NCBI GenBank assembly: GCA_013002225.1
Contig: JABDKL010000063.1
Span: 1-60,265, forward strand
Source of the DNA: Winogradskyella sp.
GTDB lineage: Bacteria > Bacteroidota > Bacteroidia > Flavobacteriales > Flavobacteriaceae
Direction of reading: 5' to 3'
DNA: 60,265 bases
In this document: positions 9,551-18,577 of the stretch, one piece after another
Layout: each line of letters opens with the position of its first letter
Numbering within the stretch: position 1 is the stretch's first letter
Program-made: the position numbers and the translations under genes
The notes under the pieces: generated by a model
What the model was told of the DNA's origin: nothing
Seen by the model: the letters and a program-made list of their open reading frames with translations, nothing else
The model's database searches: none

Positions 9551-10645
9551 TTATATACCTAAAATAGTTTGTTCTGTAATATAGTCTACTACTTTAGTGA
9601 GGTCTTTTGATTTTTCATATACAGCAAGTTGTCTGTCTGCGCCAGTTCCTAACTTGAGCATTTCATTAATATATTCAATTTCTTTTCTTGAGCCTAAGTC
9701 ATCCAGTACATCATCAACAAAATCGAGCAATTCACCCATTAATAGTCGAGTATCAACTTCGCACTCTTTTCCGAAATCAATCATTTTCCCATCAATTCCG
9801 TAACGTCCAGCACGCCATTTATTCTCGTTAATCAATGCTCGGTGGTAGTTCATAAAATTGAGATTCTGACACCTTAATTTATACAATTTTGCAATTATCG
9901 CCTGAATTAGAGCTGCAATACTAACAGTTTCATTTACGGTAAGAGGCACATCACAAATTCTAACCTCTAGTGTTGGAAAATAAGGATGTACTCTAATATC
10001 CCACCAGATTTTTTTCGGATTATCTATACATTTTGTTTTTACTAATAGATTTATATAGTGTTCATACTGAGCATAGTTATCAAAAACACCAGGAATACCT
10101 GTTCTTGGGAATTTATCAAAAACCTTAGACCTAAATGACTTAAACCCCGTATTTCGTCCTTCCCAAAAAGGAGAATTTGTAGACAAGGCATATAAGTGCG
10201 GTAAAAAATAGCGCATCGCATTAACCAAATGGATTGCCATTTGTTTATCTTCCATACCAACGTGAACGTGTAACCCAAAAATTAAGTTAGATCTTGCGGT
10301 ATCCTGTAATTCGTTAACAATCTCGTCGTATCTGGGATTTGGAGTTATTAACTGCGTTTCCCATTTGGAAAATGGATGCGTACCTGCAGCACCAATTTTA
10401 AACCCTAAATCATTCGATATTTCTGATATGGTTCTGCGTAAACCTGTTATTTGTTCTTTTGCATCTGTAATATCATTACAAATATTAGTTCCAACTTCAA
10501 CAACAGCCTGATGCATTTCTGCTTTACATTGTTCTCCAATCTTTTTTGCAGCTTCTGCAACGATTTTTTGATCGTGTGACACTAATTCTCTAGTCTCTGG
10601 ATCAATGACCTGATATTCCTCCTCAATACCTAATGTAAATTTCAT
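9551..10645 (-). CDS. carboxylate-amine ligase of the YbdK / GCS2 family
   Basis: The 364-residue protein opens with the glutamine-synthetase-fold motif LGIEEEYQVIDPETREL (residues 5-21) and carries FGLHVHVGM in the middle, both hallmarks of the GCS2 family (COG2170, Escherichia coli YbdK). YbdK has weak glutamate-cysteine ligase activity in vitro; the natural reaction of most members is unknown. Length matches the family (about 370). It is the central gene of a five-gene operon with an ATP-grasp ligase upstream (34-base gap) and an amidotransferase downstream (17-base gap). I infer that it forms a gamma-glutamyl or other amide bond in a small-molecule product. Classical glutathione synthesis is not supported, because no gshB of standard type is next to it. 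Confidence 0.85.
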   Translation of the reverse strand: MKFTLGIEEEYQVIDPETRELVSHDQKIVAEAAKKIGEQCKAEMHQAVVEVGTNICNDITDAKEQITGLRRTISEISNDLGFKIGAAGTHPFSKWETQLITPNPRYDEIVNELQDTARSNLIFGLHVHVGMEDKQMAIHLVNAMRYFLPHLYALSTNSPFWEGRNTGFKSFRSKVFDKFPRTGIPGVFDNYAQYEHYINLLVKTKCIDNPKKIWWDIRVHPYFPTLEVRICDVPLTVNETVSIAALIQAIIAKLYKLRCQNLNFMNYHRALINENKWRAGRYGIDGKMIDFGKECEVDTRLLMGELLDFVDDVLDDLGSRKEIEYINEMLKLGTGADRQLAVYEKSKDLTKVVDYITEQTILGI

Positions 10646-10679
10646 AGTGTTTTGTTGGTTGGTTAAAATCCTTTAATCA

Positions 10680-11759
10680 TTACTTTTTTGCAGCTGATTT
10701 CTTCGTAGCAGCTTTTTTTGCAGGCGCTTTCTTGACCGCTGTTTTCTTTGCAGAAGCTTTAGTGGTGTTTTTTTTGGATACGGTCCTTTTAGTTGCAGTC
10801 TTTGGAGCAGCAACCTGATCTTTTACAAAGGTTCCCCATGTTAAATTCATTTTGCCTTTTTTGTATTGCTTAGCCTTTGAAATAGCCATATTTGCTGCAT
10901 TCTCTACAATCCAGTCAAAGTTTTCCTGACCAACTGAATTAATATCGGCATCTGGTGCTGGATTACAGAAATCTATCGCATAAGGTATACCATCTCTTAC
11001 TGCAAATTCTACAGTGTTAAAATCATAACCTAAAGCTTTGTTTAACTTAATACAGTATTTTTTAACTAGGTCTAATATTTTTTTATCTACGGGTTCTCCA
11101 TCTAACACATAACGTAAATGATGCGGATTTCTTGGTTCGTATTGCATAATATGAACATTATCTGTTCCTAGTACATAGCACCGAAAGTATTCTTTAAACT
11201 CAATTTCTTCCTGAAGCATCATTACAAGATTTTCAGTTTCACCATGTTTGGCCCAAAGATCTTCAGGGCTTTCAACTCTATATACACTTTTCCAACCACC
11301 ACCATCATGTGGTTTCATATAAGCTGGAAAACCAATCGTATCAAACATTTTTTCCCAATTGAAAGGAAATTTCATGTTTCTGAATGATTTCTCTGTTGTA
11401 TCATGTGGTCGATGAGATGTAGGTAAAATGAAGGTTTTAGGTACTGGTACACCAATAGACTCTGCTAAGGCATTATTAAAAAACTTTTCGTCTGCACTCC
11501 ACCAAAATGGGTTATTAATAACAGCAGTTCCTGTAATTGCAGCATTTTTTAAATAGGCTCTGTAGAAGGGAACATCTTGAGAAATTCTATCAATAATAAC
11601 TGCGTATTCATCAGATTTGGCTTGCTCAACAGTATCTATAGACACAGCTTCGGCCTTCATATCTTTAATTCCTTCAGCTTCAATTTTTTCGTTAACTCTG
11701 TCAATAAATGCCCAAGGAAAAGTGTCTTCTTGTCCAAATAAAATTCCTATTTTTTTCAT
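10680..11759 (-). CDS. ATP-grasp ligase with Lys/Ala-rich histone-H1-like C-terminal tail
   Basis: Residues 1-315 form an ATP-grasp ligase resembling D-Ala-D-Ala ligase and RimK-like enzymes. Visible are an N-terminal Rossmann strand KKIGILFGQED, FPAYMKPHDGGGWKSV for the nucleotide lysine, MMLQEEIEFKEYFRCYVLG, and YAIDFCNPAPDADINS for the metal site. From about residue 318 the protein becomes a roughly 42-residue tail of Lys, Ala and Thr (repeats such as KKAPAKKAATKK), like histone H1 or AlgP. Such tails bind polyanions or serve as modification substrates; what it does here is unknown. Second gene of the minus-strand operon, 43 bases after the esterase gene and 34 before the YbdK-type ligase. 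The tail ends in a clean TAA, so I see no frameshift. Confidence 0.85.
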   Translation of the reverse strand: MKKIGILFGQEDTFPWAFIDRVNEKIEAEGIKDMKAEAVSIDTVEQAKSDEYAVIIDRISQDVPFYRAYLKNAAITGTAVINNPFWWSADEKFFNNALAESIGVPVPKTFILPTSHRPHDTTEKSFRNMKFPFNWEKMFDTIGFPAYMKPHDGGGWKSVYRVESPEDLWAKHGETENLVMMLQEEIEFKEYFRCYVLGTDNVHIMQYEPRNPHHLRYVLDGEPVDKKILDLVKKYCIKLNKALGYDFNTVEFAVRDGIPYAIDFCNPAPDADINSVGQENFDWIVENAANMAISKAKQYKKGKMNLTWGTFVKDQVAAPKTATKRTVSKKNTTKASAKKTAVKKAPAKKAATKKSAAKK

Positions 11760-11802
11760 GATATAATGAATTAGTTGTGGATTAATTAATATTAAATTCT
11801 AC

Positions 11803-12507
11803 TTATAATTTTGATAAATAATGCGGAAACATTTCTCTCCAAATTGGCCAATCGTGCTTCGCCCATTTACGCTCATCATACCAGAACGGAATATTTTTTT
11901 CAGTTAAAATAGCAGCTAATCTTTTATTAGCCTCCAAGCATATATCCCATTCTCCTACGCCCAGAACAATTTTCATATTCCAGAGTTCTGGATGATTAGC
12001 AGAAGGCAAATAATCTACAGGATTGTTAAAATAAACATTATCATCATAATAACCATCGACAAAAGATTTTATATCAAAAGAGCCACTCATACTAAACATA
12101 TGACTTACTTTTTCTGGATGTCTAAACGCAAAATTGGCAGCCTGATAACCGCCAAAACTTGGGCCAGCGACAGCTACTTTGTCTAAACCTTTTTCATGGC
12201 ATATTTTAGTAACAAGCTCATTTAGAATAAACTCATCATACCATGCATGATTTTTTGCTCTTGCAGCTGGATGAATATCCTTATTATACCAACTCAATTC
12301 ATTAATACTATCTGGACAATAAATTTGTACTAAACCTTGTTCTAAAAACCATTTTGCCGATTCAACAAGTTTCATATCCTTACACTCATTATGTTTTCCC
12401 ATTGTAGTGGGAAATAAAATAACAGGATAACCTGCATGTCCAAAAACAAGCATTTCTATATCCTTACTCAGCGTAGGTGAATACCACTTAAAATGTTCTT
12501 CCTTCAA
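11803..12507 (-). CDS. esterase-family alpha/beta-hydrolase
   Basis: A 234-residue cytoplasmic hydrolase of the putative-esterase (esterase D-like) family. It has a strand and loop PVILFPTTMGKHNECKDM, nucleophile elbow VAGPSFGGYQA with the Ser of GPSFGG, and a C-terminal KWAKHDWPIWREMF segment providing the likely catalytic His. It is the first gene of the five-gene operon that runs to 7506. Flavobacterial homologues are often found beside YbdK-type ligases; this is from memory and not checked here. Its role could be hydrolysis of an ester or thioester intermediate. The operon promoter should lie in the 250 bases shared with fumC; I could not pick it with confidence. Confidence 0.8.
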   Translation of the reverse strand: MKEEHFKWYSPTLSKDIEMLVFGHAGYPVILFPTTMGKHNECKDMKLVESAKWFLEQGLVQIYCPDSINELSWYNKDIHPAARAKNHAWYDEFILNELVTKICHEKGLDKVAVAGPSFGGYQAANFAFRHPEKVSHMFSMSGSFDIKSFVDGYYDDNVYFNNPVDYLPSANHPELWNMKIVLGVGEWDICLEANKRLAAILTEKNIPFWYDERKWAKHDWPIWREMFPHYLSKL

Positions 12508-12624
12508 ATTATTAGTTTTTAGTTAGTTAGTCTAATTTTTGAGTAAACAAAATTATAGTATAAGATTGAATCGTAGCATAAATCCGGTTGTAATAAAACA
12601 ATAATTTAACTAAAAATATTAACT

Positions 12625-12634
12625 ATAACGTTAT
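12625..12634. repeat. 10-bp perfect palindrome between divergent esterase operon and fumC
   Basis: ATAACGTTAT sits midway in the 250-base divergent intergenic region 12508-12757, which otherwise contains no gene. It could be an operator for either side, but a palindrome of this length in AT-rich DNA may be chance. Confidence 0.2.
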
Positions 12635-12724
12635 CGAAATAAAAAAATACAGACAATATTTTTGAAATTGAAAGTCTGGTAAAAAGAATGTGTTATTAAA
12701 TCTTATTAAAACTTCTTAAATCTG

Positions 12725-12732
12725 TAATTTTG
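12725..12732 (+). promoter_or_regulatory. -7 element of the fumC promoter
   Basis: TAATTTTG is a perfect match to the Bacteroidota -7 consensus TAnnTTTG and lies 25 bases before the fumC ATG. No good -33 TTG is seen at the expected distance, so the promoter may be weak or activated. Confidence 0.4.
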
Positions 12733-12757
12733 TAATGCTTTAAAAATATTAAAAATC

Positions 12758-14155
12758 ATGACTTACAGAATTGAAAAAGATACCATGGGAGACGTTAAAG
12801 TGCCCTCGGATAAACTATGGGGAGCACAAACAGAACGATCTCGTAAAAATTTTAAAATTGGAGCACCATCATCTATGCCGTTAGAGGTTGTTTATGGCTT
12901 TGCTTATCTCAAGAAGGCTGCTGCATACACTAATTGCGAATTAGAGGTGCTTAGTAAAGAAAAACGTGATTTAATAGCGCAAGTTTGTGACGAAATTTTA
13001 GAAGGAAAACATGATGACCAATTCCCATTGGTCATATGGCAAACAGGATCTGGAACACAAAGCAATATGAATGTAAATGAGGTTATTGCGAACAGAGCGC
13101 ACCAAATTGCTGGTAATACTATTGGTGAAGGCGAAAAAACCATTCAGCCTAATGACGATGTTAATAAATCCCAATCCTCAAACGACACATTCCCTACTGG
13201 GATGCATATCGCAGCTTATAAAAAAGTTGTTGAAACCACAATTCCAGGAATTATTCAATTGCGAAACACCTTGCATAATAAATCTTTAGAATTTAAGGAT
13301 GTTGTGAAAATTGGACGAACACATTTAATGGATGCAACGCCTTTAACATTAGGTCAGGAATTTTCTGGATATGTATCTCAATTAGACCATGGTCTTAAGG
13401 CATTAGAAAACACCTTAGCTCATTTAAGCCAGTTGGCATTAGGAGGCACTGCAGTTGGTACAGGATTAAATACACCTGAAGGTTATGATGTTTTAGTAGC
13501 CAAGTATATTGCAGAATTTACAGGTTTACCGTTTATCACTGCTGAAAATAAGTTTGAAGCCTTAGCGGCACATGATGCAATAGTAGAAACACATGGCGCC
13601 TTAAAACAACTTGCTGTTTCACTAAACAAAATAGCAAATGATATTAGGATGATGGCCTCAGGCCCTCGTTCTGGTATTGGTGAAATCATAATTCCTGCAA
13701 ATGAGCCTGGTAGCTCGATAATGCCAGGTAAAGTTAACCCAACACAGAGCGAAGCCTTAACTATGGTTTGTGCCCAGGTTATGGGTAATGATGTTGCAGT
13801 TACCATTGGTGGCACCCAAGGCCATTACGAGCTCAATGTTTTTAAGCCATTGATGGCGGCTAATATTTTGCAATCTGCGCAACTTCTAGGTGATGCCTGC
13901 GTGAGCTTTGATGAAAATTGCGCAAGAGGCATAGAACCAAATCATGAGGTTATTAAGCAATTGCTAAACAACTCATTAATGTTGGTAACGGCCTTAAATA
14001 CAAAAATTGGCTATTATAAAGCTGCTGAAATCGCCAATACAGCACATAAAAATGGAACTACCTTAAAAGAAGAAGCTGTAAACTTAGGTTACGTGACAGC
14101 AGAAGATTATGACGAATGGGTAAAACCAGGTGATATGGTGGGGAGCTTAAAATAG
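12758..14155 (+). CDS. fumC: fumarate hydratase class II
   Basis: The 465-residue protein matches class II (iron-independent) fumarase in length and motifs: [10 protein letters not shown] (96-105), [10 protein letters not shown] with the active-site His189, and the superfamily signature [10 protein letters not shown] (318-327) with catalytic Ser320. It interconverts fumarate and malate in the citric acid cycle in the cytoplasm as a homotetramer. It forms its own transcription unit, with a candidate promoter just upstream and a strong terminator at 14177. Aspartate ammonia-lyase is the closest alternative, but the wording of the signature ([13 protein letters not shown]) and the context favour fumarase. 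Confidence 0.96.
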   Translation: MTYRIEKDTMGDVKVPSDKLWGAQTERSRKNFKIGAPSSMPLEVVYGFAYLKKAAAYTNCELEVLSKEKRDLIAQVCDEILEGKHDDQFPLVIWQTGSGTQSNMNVNEVIANRAHQIAGNTIGEGEKTIQPNDDVNKSQSSNDTFPTGMHIAAYKKVVETTIPGIIQLRNTLHNKSLEFKDVVKIGRTHLMDATPLTLGQEFSGYVSQLDHGLKALENTLAHLSQLALGGTAVGTGLNTPEGYDVLVAKYIAEFTGLPFITAENKFEALAAHDAIVETHGALKQLAVSLNKIANDIRMMASGPRSGIGEIIIPANEPGSSIMPGKVNPTQSEALTMVCAQVMGNDVAVTIGGTQGHYELNVFKPLMAANILQSAQLLGDACVSFDENCARGIEPNHEVIKQLLNNSLMLVTALNTKIGYYKAAEIANTAHKNGTTLKEEAVNLGYVTAEDYDEWVKPGDMVGSLK

Positions 14156-14176
14156 GTAAGGCTCAACTAATAGTAT

Positions 14177-14211
14177 AAGCGCTAGTCAAATTTCTGATTA
14201 GCGTTTTTTTT
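14177..14211 (+). terminator. intrinsic terminator after fumC
   Basis: CGCTAGTC pairs with GATTAGCG around an 8-base loop (one G-T wobble), followed by eight T. It begins 22 bases after the fumC stop codon. Confidence 0.85.
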
Positions 14212-14251
14212 ATTCTTAAAAAAAAGCAATCTTTACAAAAAGCCAATCCAA

Positions 14252-15487
14252 ATGTCTATACTCATAACTAACATAAAACAATTACTTCAGGTTCGCAAAA
14301 ACAATACAACAATTGTAGTAGGTAAGGATATGAAAACATTACCTTTAATTGAGAATGCTTATATCTATATAGAAAATGATACTATTATTGAATATGGCAG
14401 CATGGAAGATTACGATGTAATTGAAGCTGAAACGATAATAGATGCAACAGACAAAATTGTACTCCCATCCTGGTGCGATTCTCACACCCACACTGTTTAT
14501 GCAGGAGACAGGACCTCTGAGTTTGTTGATAGAATAAATGGCCTTAGCTATGCTGAAATTGCAAATAATGGAGGAGGCATTTTAAATTCTGCAAAATTAC
14601 TACAGGAAACTTCGGAAGAAGAATTGTTTGAGCAATCCATGAAACGTGTAAATGAGCTCATTGCAATGGGAACAGGAGCTATTGAAATCAAAACAGGTTA
14701 TGGATTAACCGTTGAGGCCGAATTAAAAATGCTCCGAGTCATTAAAAGAATAAAGCAAGAATGTTTGGCTAAAATCATTCCTACATTATTAGCCGCACAT
14801 GCTATACCCGATCAGTACAGATCGAATAAATCGGATTATATAAAATTAATAACGGAACAATTAATACCTGAAGCTTCAAAGTTAAATATCGCCCAATATA
14901 TTGATGTGTTTTGCGAGGATGGCTACTTTAGTGTTGAAGAAACAGCAGCAATTTTAAATGCCGGAAAAACTTATAATTTACAACCTAAGATCCATGTAAA
15001 TCAATTTAACATTTTAGGAGGGGTTAGTATTGGCGTTGAGCATAATGCCCTTTCTGTAGATCATTTAGAAGAATTAAATTCTGAAGATATAGACGCCTTA
15101 AAAAATAGTGACACCATTCCTGTAGCGCTTCCTGGCTGTTCCTATTTTTTAAGTATTCCTTATACACCAGCAAGAGCTTTAATTGATGCCGGATTGCCCT
15201 TAGCGATTGCTACAGACTACAATCCAGGATCTGCACCAAGCGGGAATATGAATTTTATTGTTAGTGCGGCATGTGTAAAACTAAAAATGACTCCAGAAGA
15301 GGCTATAAATGCAGCGACTATTAATGGTGCTTATGCTATGGGTATTAGCAATATGTATGGTAGTATAACTCGCGGCAAAAAGGCCAATCTAATTATAACA
15401 AGATCATTAAAACACTACAGAGAAATTCCTTATGCTTTTGCTCATAACCCAGTAGAGCAAATAATTATTAATGGGCAATTACTTTAA
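14252..15487 (+). CDS. hutI: imidazolonepropionase
   Basis: A 411-residue amidohydrolase-superfamily enzyme with the metal-binding SHTHTVYAG motif (His78, His80), a KTGYGL segment, LLAAHAIP and the C-terminal ATDYNPGSAPSGNM metal/acid loop typical of HutI. It hydrolyses imidazolone-5-propionate to N-formimino-glutamate, the third step of histidine degradation in the cytoplasm. The next enzyme of the pathway, HutG, is encoded on the same strand at 17558, but two minus-strand coiled-coil genes intervene. hutH and hutU are not in the window. It ends at a strong shared terminator. Confidence 0.94.
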   Translation: MSILITNIKQLLQVRKNNTTIVVGKDMKTLPLIENAYIYIENDTIIEYGSMEDYDVIEAETIIDATDKIVLPSWCDSHTHTVYAGDRTSEFVDRINGLSYAEIANNGGGILNSAKLLQETSEEELFEQSMKRVNELIAMGTGAIEIKTGYGLTVEAELKMLRVIKRIKQECLAKIIPTLLAAHAIPDQYRSNKSDYIKLITEQLIPEASKLNIAQYIDVFCEDGYFSVEETAAILNAGKTYNLQPKIHVNQFNILGGVSIGVEHNALSVDHLEELNSEDIDALKNSDTIPVALPGCSYFLSIPYTPARALIDAGLPLAIATDYNPGSAPSGNMNFIVSAACVKLKMTPEEAINAATINGAYAMGISNMYGSITRGKKANLIITRSLKHYREIPYAFAHNPVEQIIINGQLL

Positions 15488-15495
15488 GAATTGAG

Positions 15496-15528
15496 AAAAC
15501 CTGCAAGATTTAGTCTTACAGGTTTTTA
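15496..15528. terminator. bidirectional intrinsic terminator between hutI and the coiled-coil gene
   Basis: AAAACCTG pairs with CAGGTTTT, continued inside by AAGA/TCTT after one mismatch, with loop TTTAG. A-rich and T-rich flanks allow it to work for hutI and for the convergent minus-strand gene ending at 15549. Confidence 0.85.
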
Positions 15529-15548
15529 TATATAAAAGTAGTTTGGGA

Positions 15549-16448
15549 CTATTTTAATTCAACTTTATAATTGGTAATTAAGCTTGCTCTATCGAAAATA
15601 TTAACAGTATATGTGCCTTTTTTGAGTTTTTCAGCAGTATCAATAATTACGTATTCACATTCATTTATATTATCATTTTCATAGTCAAATGATGTTGTTG
15701 CTGTATAATTTAATTCTACCTTTTCGTCTTTAAAACGTTTCCATTTTGGGGATACAATTAATTGTCTTGGTCCCACGATTTGAATATATAGGTCTTTAGA
15801 GCCTTCTGACAACAGTGGGTTCTTTGCTATAGTATAGCAAACTTTTATTTTTTCAACTTGTCTTGCTTTATTTGTAAATGCATGTCTTCCAGAAGATCTT
15901 ACTTTTAAGGTTGTCACATTAAAATCTACTAAATTTAAAAAGGACATTTTATCTACTTTTTCGTTAAGTCTCTCCTTCTCCTCCTCTAAAGATAATTTTT
16001 GCTGATTAGCACTTTCTAATAGAGATTTTGTACTCATTAGTTGCTCATTCTTAGTATGTAATGTATGCGTTAACAAACCATTATTTTCTTTTAACTTGTT
16101 ATTTTCCTCTATAAGGCTAGTCATAACATTCTGCATTTCTAATTGTCTTCCTTTAAGTTGCAATAAGGATTTTAAATTAACTGTGTTTGTTTCTAAAGAA
16201 TCGATTAATACATCAATTTTACTTTTGGCCTCTTCTAATGCCTCATTATTTTCGTCACTTTCCTCAAGTAACTGAGCATAAGAGAATGACATATCTTCCA
16301 GCTCTTCAATTAATACAATTTTTTCGCTTTCAATATTTGCGATTGCTTCACTGTCGTCAGATCTAAACGCAAATAGTCCAATTGCAACGGCAAGCGCAAA
16401 TATTGAGGCTGCTAAAATATAGGGACCTCGTTTGTAACTATTTTTCAT
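15549..16448 (-). CDS. membrane-anchored coiled-coil protein (tandem paralogue A)
   Basis: A 299-residue protein with one N-terminal transmembrane helix (YILAASIFALAVAIGLFAF, about residues 8-26). A long coiled coil (about 30-180) follows, rich in Glu, Leu and Asn. The C-terminal domain is beta-rich and contains VEKIKVCYTIAKNPL and VEIKLNY-like strands plus CEYVIID. The C-terminal part probably lies in the periplasm. It is clearly paralogous to the product of 16572-17459: same order of anchor, coil and terminal domain, with shared wording such as KIKVCYTIAKN versus KIKICFTVAKN. I do not recognise a characterised family. The frame is open to 16487, but the ATG at 16448 sits right before the anchor. 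A terminator between the two paralogues implies separate transcription. Confidence 0.75.
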   Translation of the reverse strand: MKNSYKRGPYILAASIFALAVAIGLFAFRSDDSEAIANIESEKIVLIEELEDMSFSYAQLLEESDENNEALEEAKSKIDVLIDSLETNTVNLKSLLQLKGRQLEMQNVMTSLIEENNKLKENNGLLTHTLHTKNEQLMSTKSLLESANQQKLSLEEEKERLNEKVDKMSFLNLVDFNVTTLKVRSSGRHAFTNKARQVEKIKVCYTIAKNPLLSEGSKDLYIQIVGPRQLIVSPKWKRFKDEKVELNYTATTSFDYENDNINECEYVIIDTAEKLKKGTYTVNIFDRASLITNYKVELK

Positions 16449-16506
16449 AATCAATGAATTAAAGGATTTCAGACTTAAGACACCCAACGACCCTTTTACC
16501 CTAAAA

Positions 16507-16538
16507 CAAAAAAAACCGGAAGTTAAACTTCCGGTTTT
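16507..16538 (-). terminator. intrinsic terminator of the second coiled-coil gene
   Basis: A perfect 12-bp stem AAAACCGGAAGT / ACTTCCGGTTTT with a three-base loop is followed, on the minus strand, by a long T run. It ends the gene at 16572-17459 and insulates it from its paralogue. Confidence 0.9.
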
Positions 16539-16571
16539 AGCTATTAATCAACTAACCAATAATATCATCTG

Positions 16572-17459
16572 TTATTCTAAAACAAATTCAGATGATGACA
16601 TTAATTCTTTGTCACTAAATACATTTATTTGATAACGCCCTTTTTCAAAATTAGCGTCTTCAAGTTGAGAGATATACTCACAAATATTTAGGTTTCTGTT
16701 TTCGTAATTGAAACGGCTTATTAAACTATAGTTTAATACTTGATCTTCAAATTGAATTTGATCGTTTGTACCTAAAACATTGTTTTTAGGATCAATTACT
16801 TGTACATATAATTCTTTGTCTCCTGGCTCTGTAAGCTTGTTCTTAGCTACAGTAAAACATATTTTTATTTTATCACTACGTCTTGCACGTTCCGTTGGGA
16901 TTTGCTTTCCACTACTTCTTTCGATTACACCGAATCCTTTTAATCCAACTGTTTGTAATGCTGCTGCATCTTCTACAACACCAGCCAATTCAGTGTTTTG
17001 TACTAACAAAGAATCTGTAAAAACAGTACGCTCTGCTAACTGCACTTGTGTACTATCTAAAGAGGTTGCTAATAATTCGTTTTCTCCTTTTAGTCGGTCA
17101 TTCTCAGCAAGTAAAATGTCCATTTCTTCTTGTAATGCCGAGAATTTCTTTTTGTATCTCCATAAGCTATTTACACTGTTTTGAGATACTTTCAAAGAAT
17201 CCATAAGACCTTGAATACGCTCTCTTGCGGCAACTAAATCTTGATTCTTAACTTCGCTTTCTGCGATAGCAGCATCATATTCTGCAGCCATATTGTTAAG
17301 GTCATTCATAACCTGTTGTTTCTCGGTCATTAATGTATTTTCCGTTTCTTGCTTATCTGTATATAATTTAGAAGCATAAAACGCTGTACCTAAAAATAGT
17401 ACTAATAAGATTCCTAATCCTACTTTTAAGCCTGTACTTGTTTTTTGTGAACTTTCCAT
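16572..17459 (-). CDS. membrane-anchored coiled-coil protein (tandem paralogue B)
   Basis: A 295-residue protein laid out like its neighbour. It has a single transmembrane helix (VGLGILLVLFLGTAFYASKLY, about 13-33), a heptad-like coiled coil (about 35-165), and a C-terminal beta domain with KIKICFTVAKNKL, LYVQVIDPKNN and NICEYISQLE. Related flavobacterial proteins are sometimes auto-labelled chromosome-partitioning proteins (from memory), but nothing here supports a Par role because no nucleotide-binding motif exists. The matching architecture points to a tandem duplication followed by divergence. It is transcribed away from hutG and ends at a strong terminator. Confidence 0.78.
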   Translation of the reverse strand: MESSQKTSTGLKVGLGILLVLFLGTAFYASKLYTDKQETENTLMTEKQQVMNDLNNMAAEYDAAIAESEVKNQDLVAARERIQGLMDSLKVSQNSVNSLWRYKKKFSALQEEMDILLAENDRLKGENELLATSLDSTQVQLAERTVFTDSLLVQNTELAGVVEDAAALQTVGLKGFGVIERSSGKQIPTERARRSDKIKICFTVAKNKLTEPGDKELYVQVIDPKNNVLGTNDQIQFEDQVLNYSLISRFNYENRNLNICEYISQLEDANFEKGRYQINVFSDKELMSSSEFVLE

Positions 17460-17508
17460 AAATTTTGTGTTTTTTAAGTTATTGTTAATTCTTGTTTTTC
17501 TAATTTAG

Positions 17509-17538
17509 TTTGAGTTTAATGTAAAATCTGTACATTTA
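17509..17538 (+). promoter_or_regulatory. candidate promoter of hutG
   Basis: TTTG (17509-17512) and TACATTTA (17531-17538, one mismatch to TAnnTTTG) are separated by 18 bases. The hutG ATG follows 19 bases later. Confidence 0.4.
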
Positions 17539-17557
17539 TTTTAAATAAAAATTCCAA

Positions 17558-18577
17558 ATGAAAAATCTCGTTTTATTCACTTCTAAAGATCGCGATACTT
17601 TATTAAAAGCTCGTAAAGGAGAATCAAAATTTGGAGAACATATTCAGTTAATACCTAACCTCACTTCTATATACGATGACATTTTAAATTTAGACGTTGA
17701 CTATGTTATTTTTGGTATTTCAGAATCTATAGGAATTTATGCTAACCATGGTAAAACAGGGGCCTCAAAGGCGTGGCAAGCTGCAATTAAAATTTTGTTA
17801 AATGCGCAACAAAATGTCCATACAAAAGCTAACCGGGTACTGGTTTTAGGCCATTTAGATTATATTGACGCAGAAAATGAACTAACGTCATTAAACATAA
17901 ATAAAAAGAAGCATATTAATACAATCCGAAACTATGTAGAAGCAATAGATAAAGATGTTACCCATATAGTATGTTCTATTATTAAAGCAGGTAAGACTCC
18001 TATTATTATTGGTGGTGGACACAATAACGCTTATGGCAACATTAAAGGACTGGGCTTAGCAAAGAACGACAGGATCAATGTTATAAATTTTGATGCGCAT
18101 ACAGATTTTAGAGCTGAGGAAGGAAGGCATAGTGGTAATGGTTTTAGCTATGCTTATGCAGAAGGCTTTTTAAAGCGCTACTTTGTTTTTGGAGTGCATG
18201 AAAACTATACTTCGGATAAGTTATTTAAAACCTTAAAAAAAATTAAGGGCATAAAGTATAATACATATGAAGCTATTGAGATTAGAAAAGAATTGGAGTT
18301 TGACGTTCAATTGGACTCCGCTTTAGAGCATATTGAAGACAGAGCTTTTGGAATTGAATTAGATTGTGATGCTATTGAAAATATACCCAGTAGCGCAATG
18401 ACACCCAGTGGATTCAGTGTAAAGCAAGCCAGACAATTTGTGCATTTTTTTGCTAAACATAAAAACGCCTCCTATTTACATATATGTGAAGCTGCACCCA
18501 CGGAAGAAACCGAAACCATTATTGGAAAACTCATCACCTACCTAATAACAGATTTTATCAGAGCTCATGGCAGTTAA
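17558..18577 (+). CDS. hutG: formimidoylglutamase (arginase/ureohydrolase family)
   Basis: A 339-residue ureohydrolase with all manganese ligands visible: GGGHNNAYG (His155), NFDAHTD (Asp179, His181, Asp183) and ELDCDAI (Asp269, Asp271). Arginase, agmatinase and formimidoylglutamase share the fold. I chose formimidoylglutamase because hutI lies 2 kb upstream on the same strand, so together they would convert imidazolonepropionate to glutamate and formamide. The last 11 bases overlap the next gene, indicating translational coupling. Agmatinase or arginase activity cannot be excluded from motifs alone. Confidence 0.82.
   Translation: MKNLVLFTSKDRDTLLKARKGESKFGEHIQLIPNLTSIYDDILNLDVDYVIFGISESIGIYANHGKTGASKAWQAAIKILLNAQQNVHTKANRVLVLGHLDYIDAENELTSLNINKKKHINTIRNYVEAIDKDVTHIVCSIIKAGKTPIIIGGGHNNAYGNIKGLGLAKNDRINVINFDAHTDFRAEEGRHSGNGFSYAYAEGFLKRYFVFGVHENYTSDKLFKTLKKIKGIKYNTYEAIEIRKELEFDVQLDSALEHIEDRAFGIELDCDAIENIPSSAMTPSGFSVKQARQFVHFFAKHKNASYLHICEAAPTEETETIIGKLITYLITDFIRAHGS

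Noticed and set aside
10680-10810. Lys/Ala-rich C-terminus as a frameshift artefact
   Set aside because: The tail continues in frame from a normal ligase domain with typical AT-rich codons and ends in a clean stop; similar tails exist in nature.
16780-17184. Plus-strand reading frame of 134 codons
   Set aside because: Antisense shadow of the coiled-coil gene 16572-17459.
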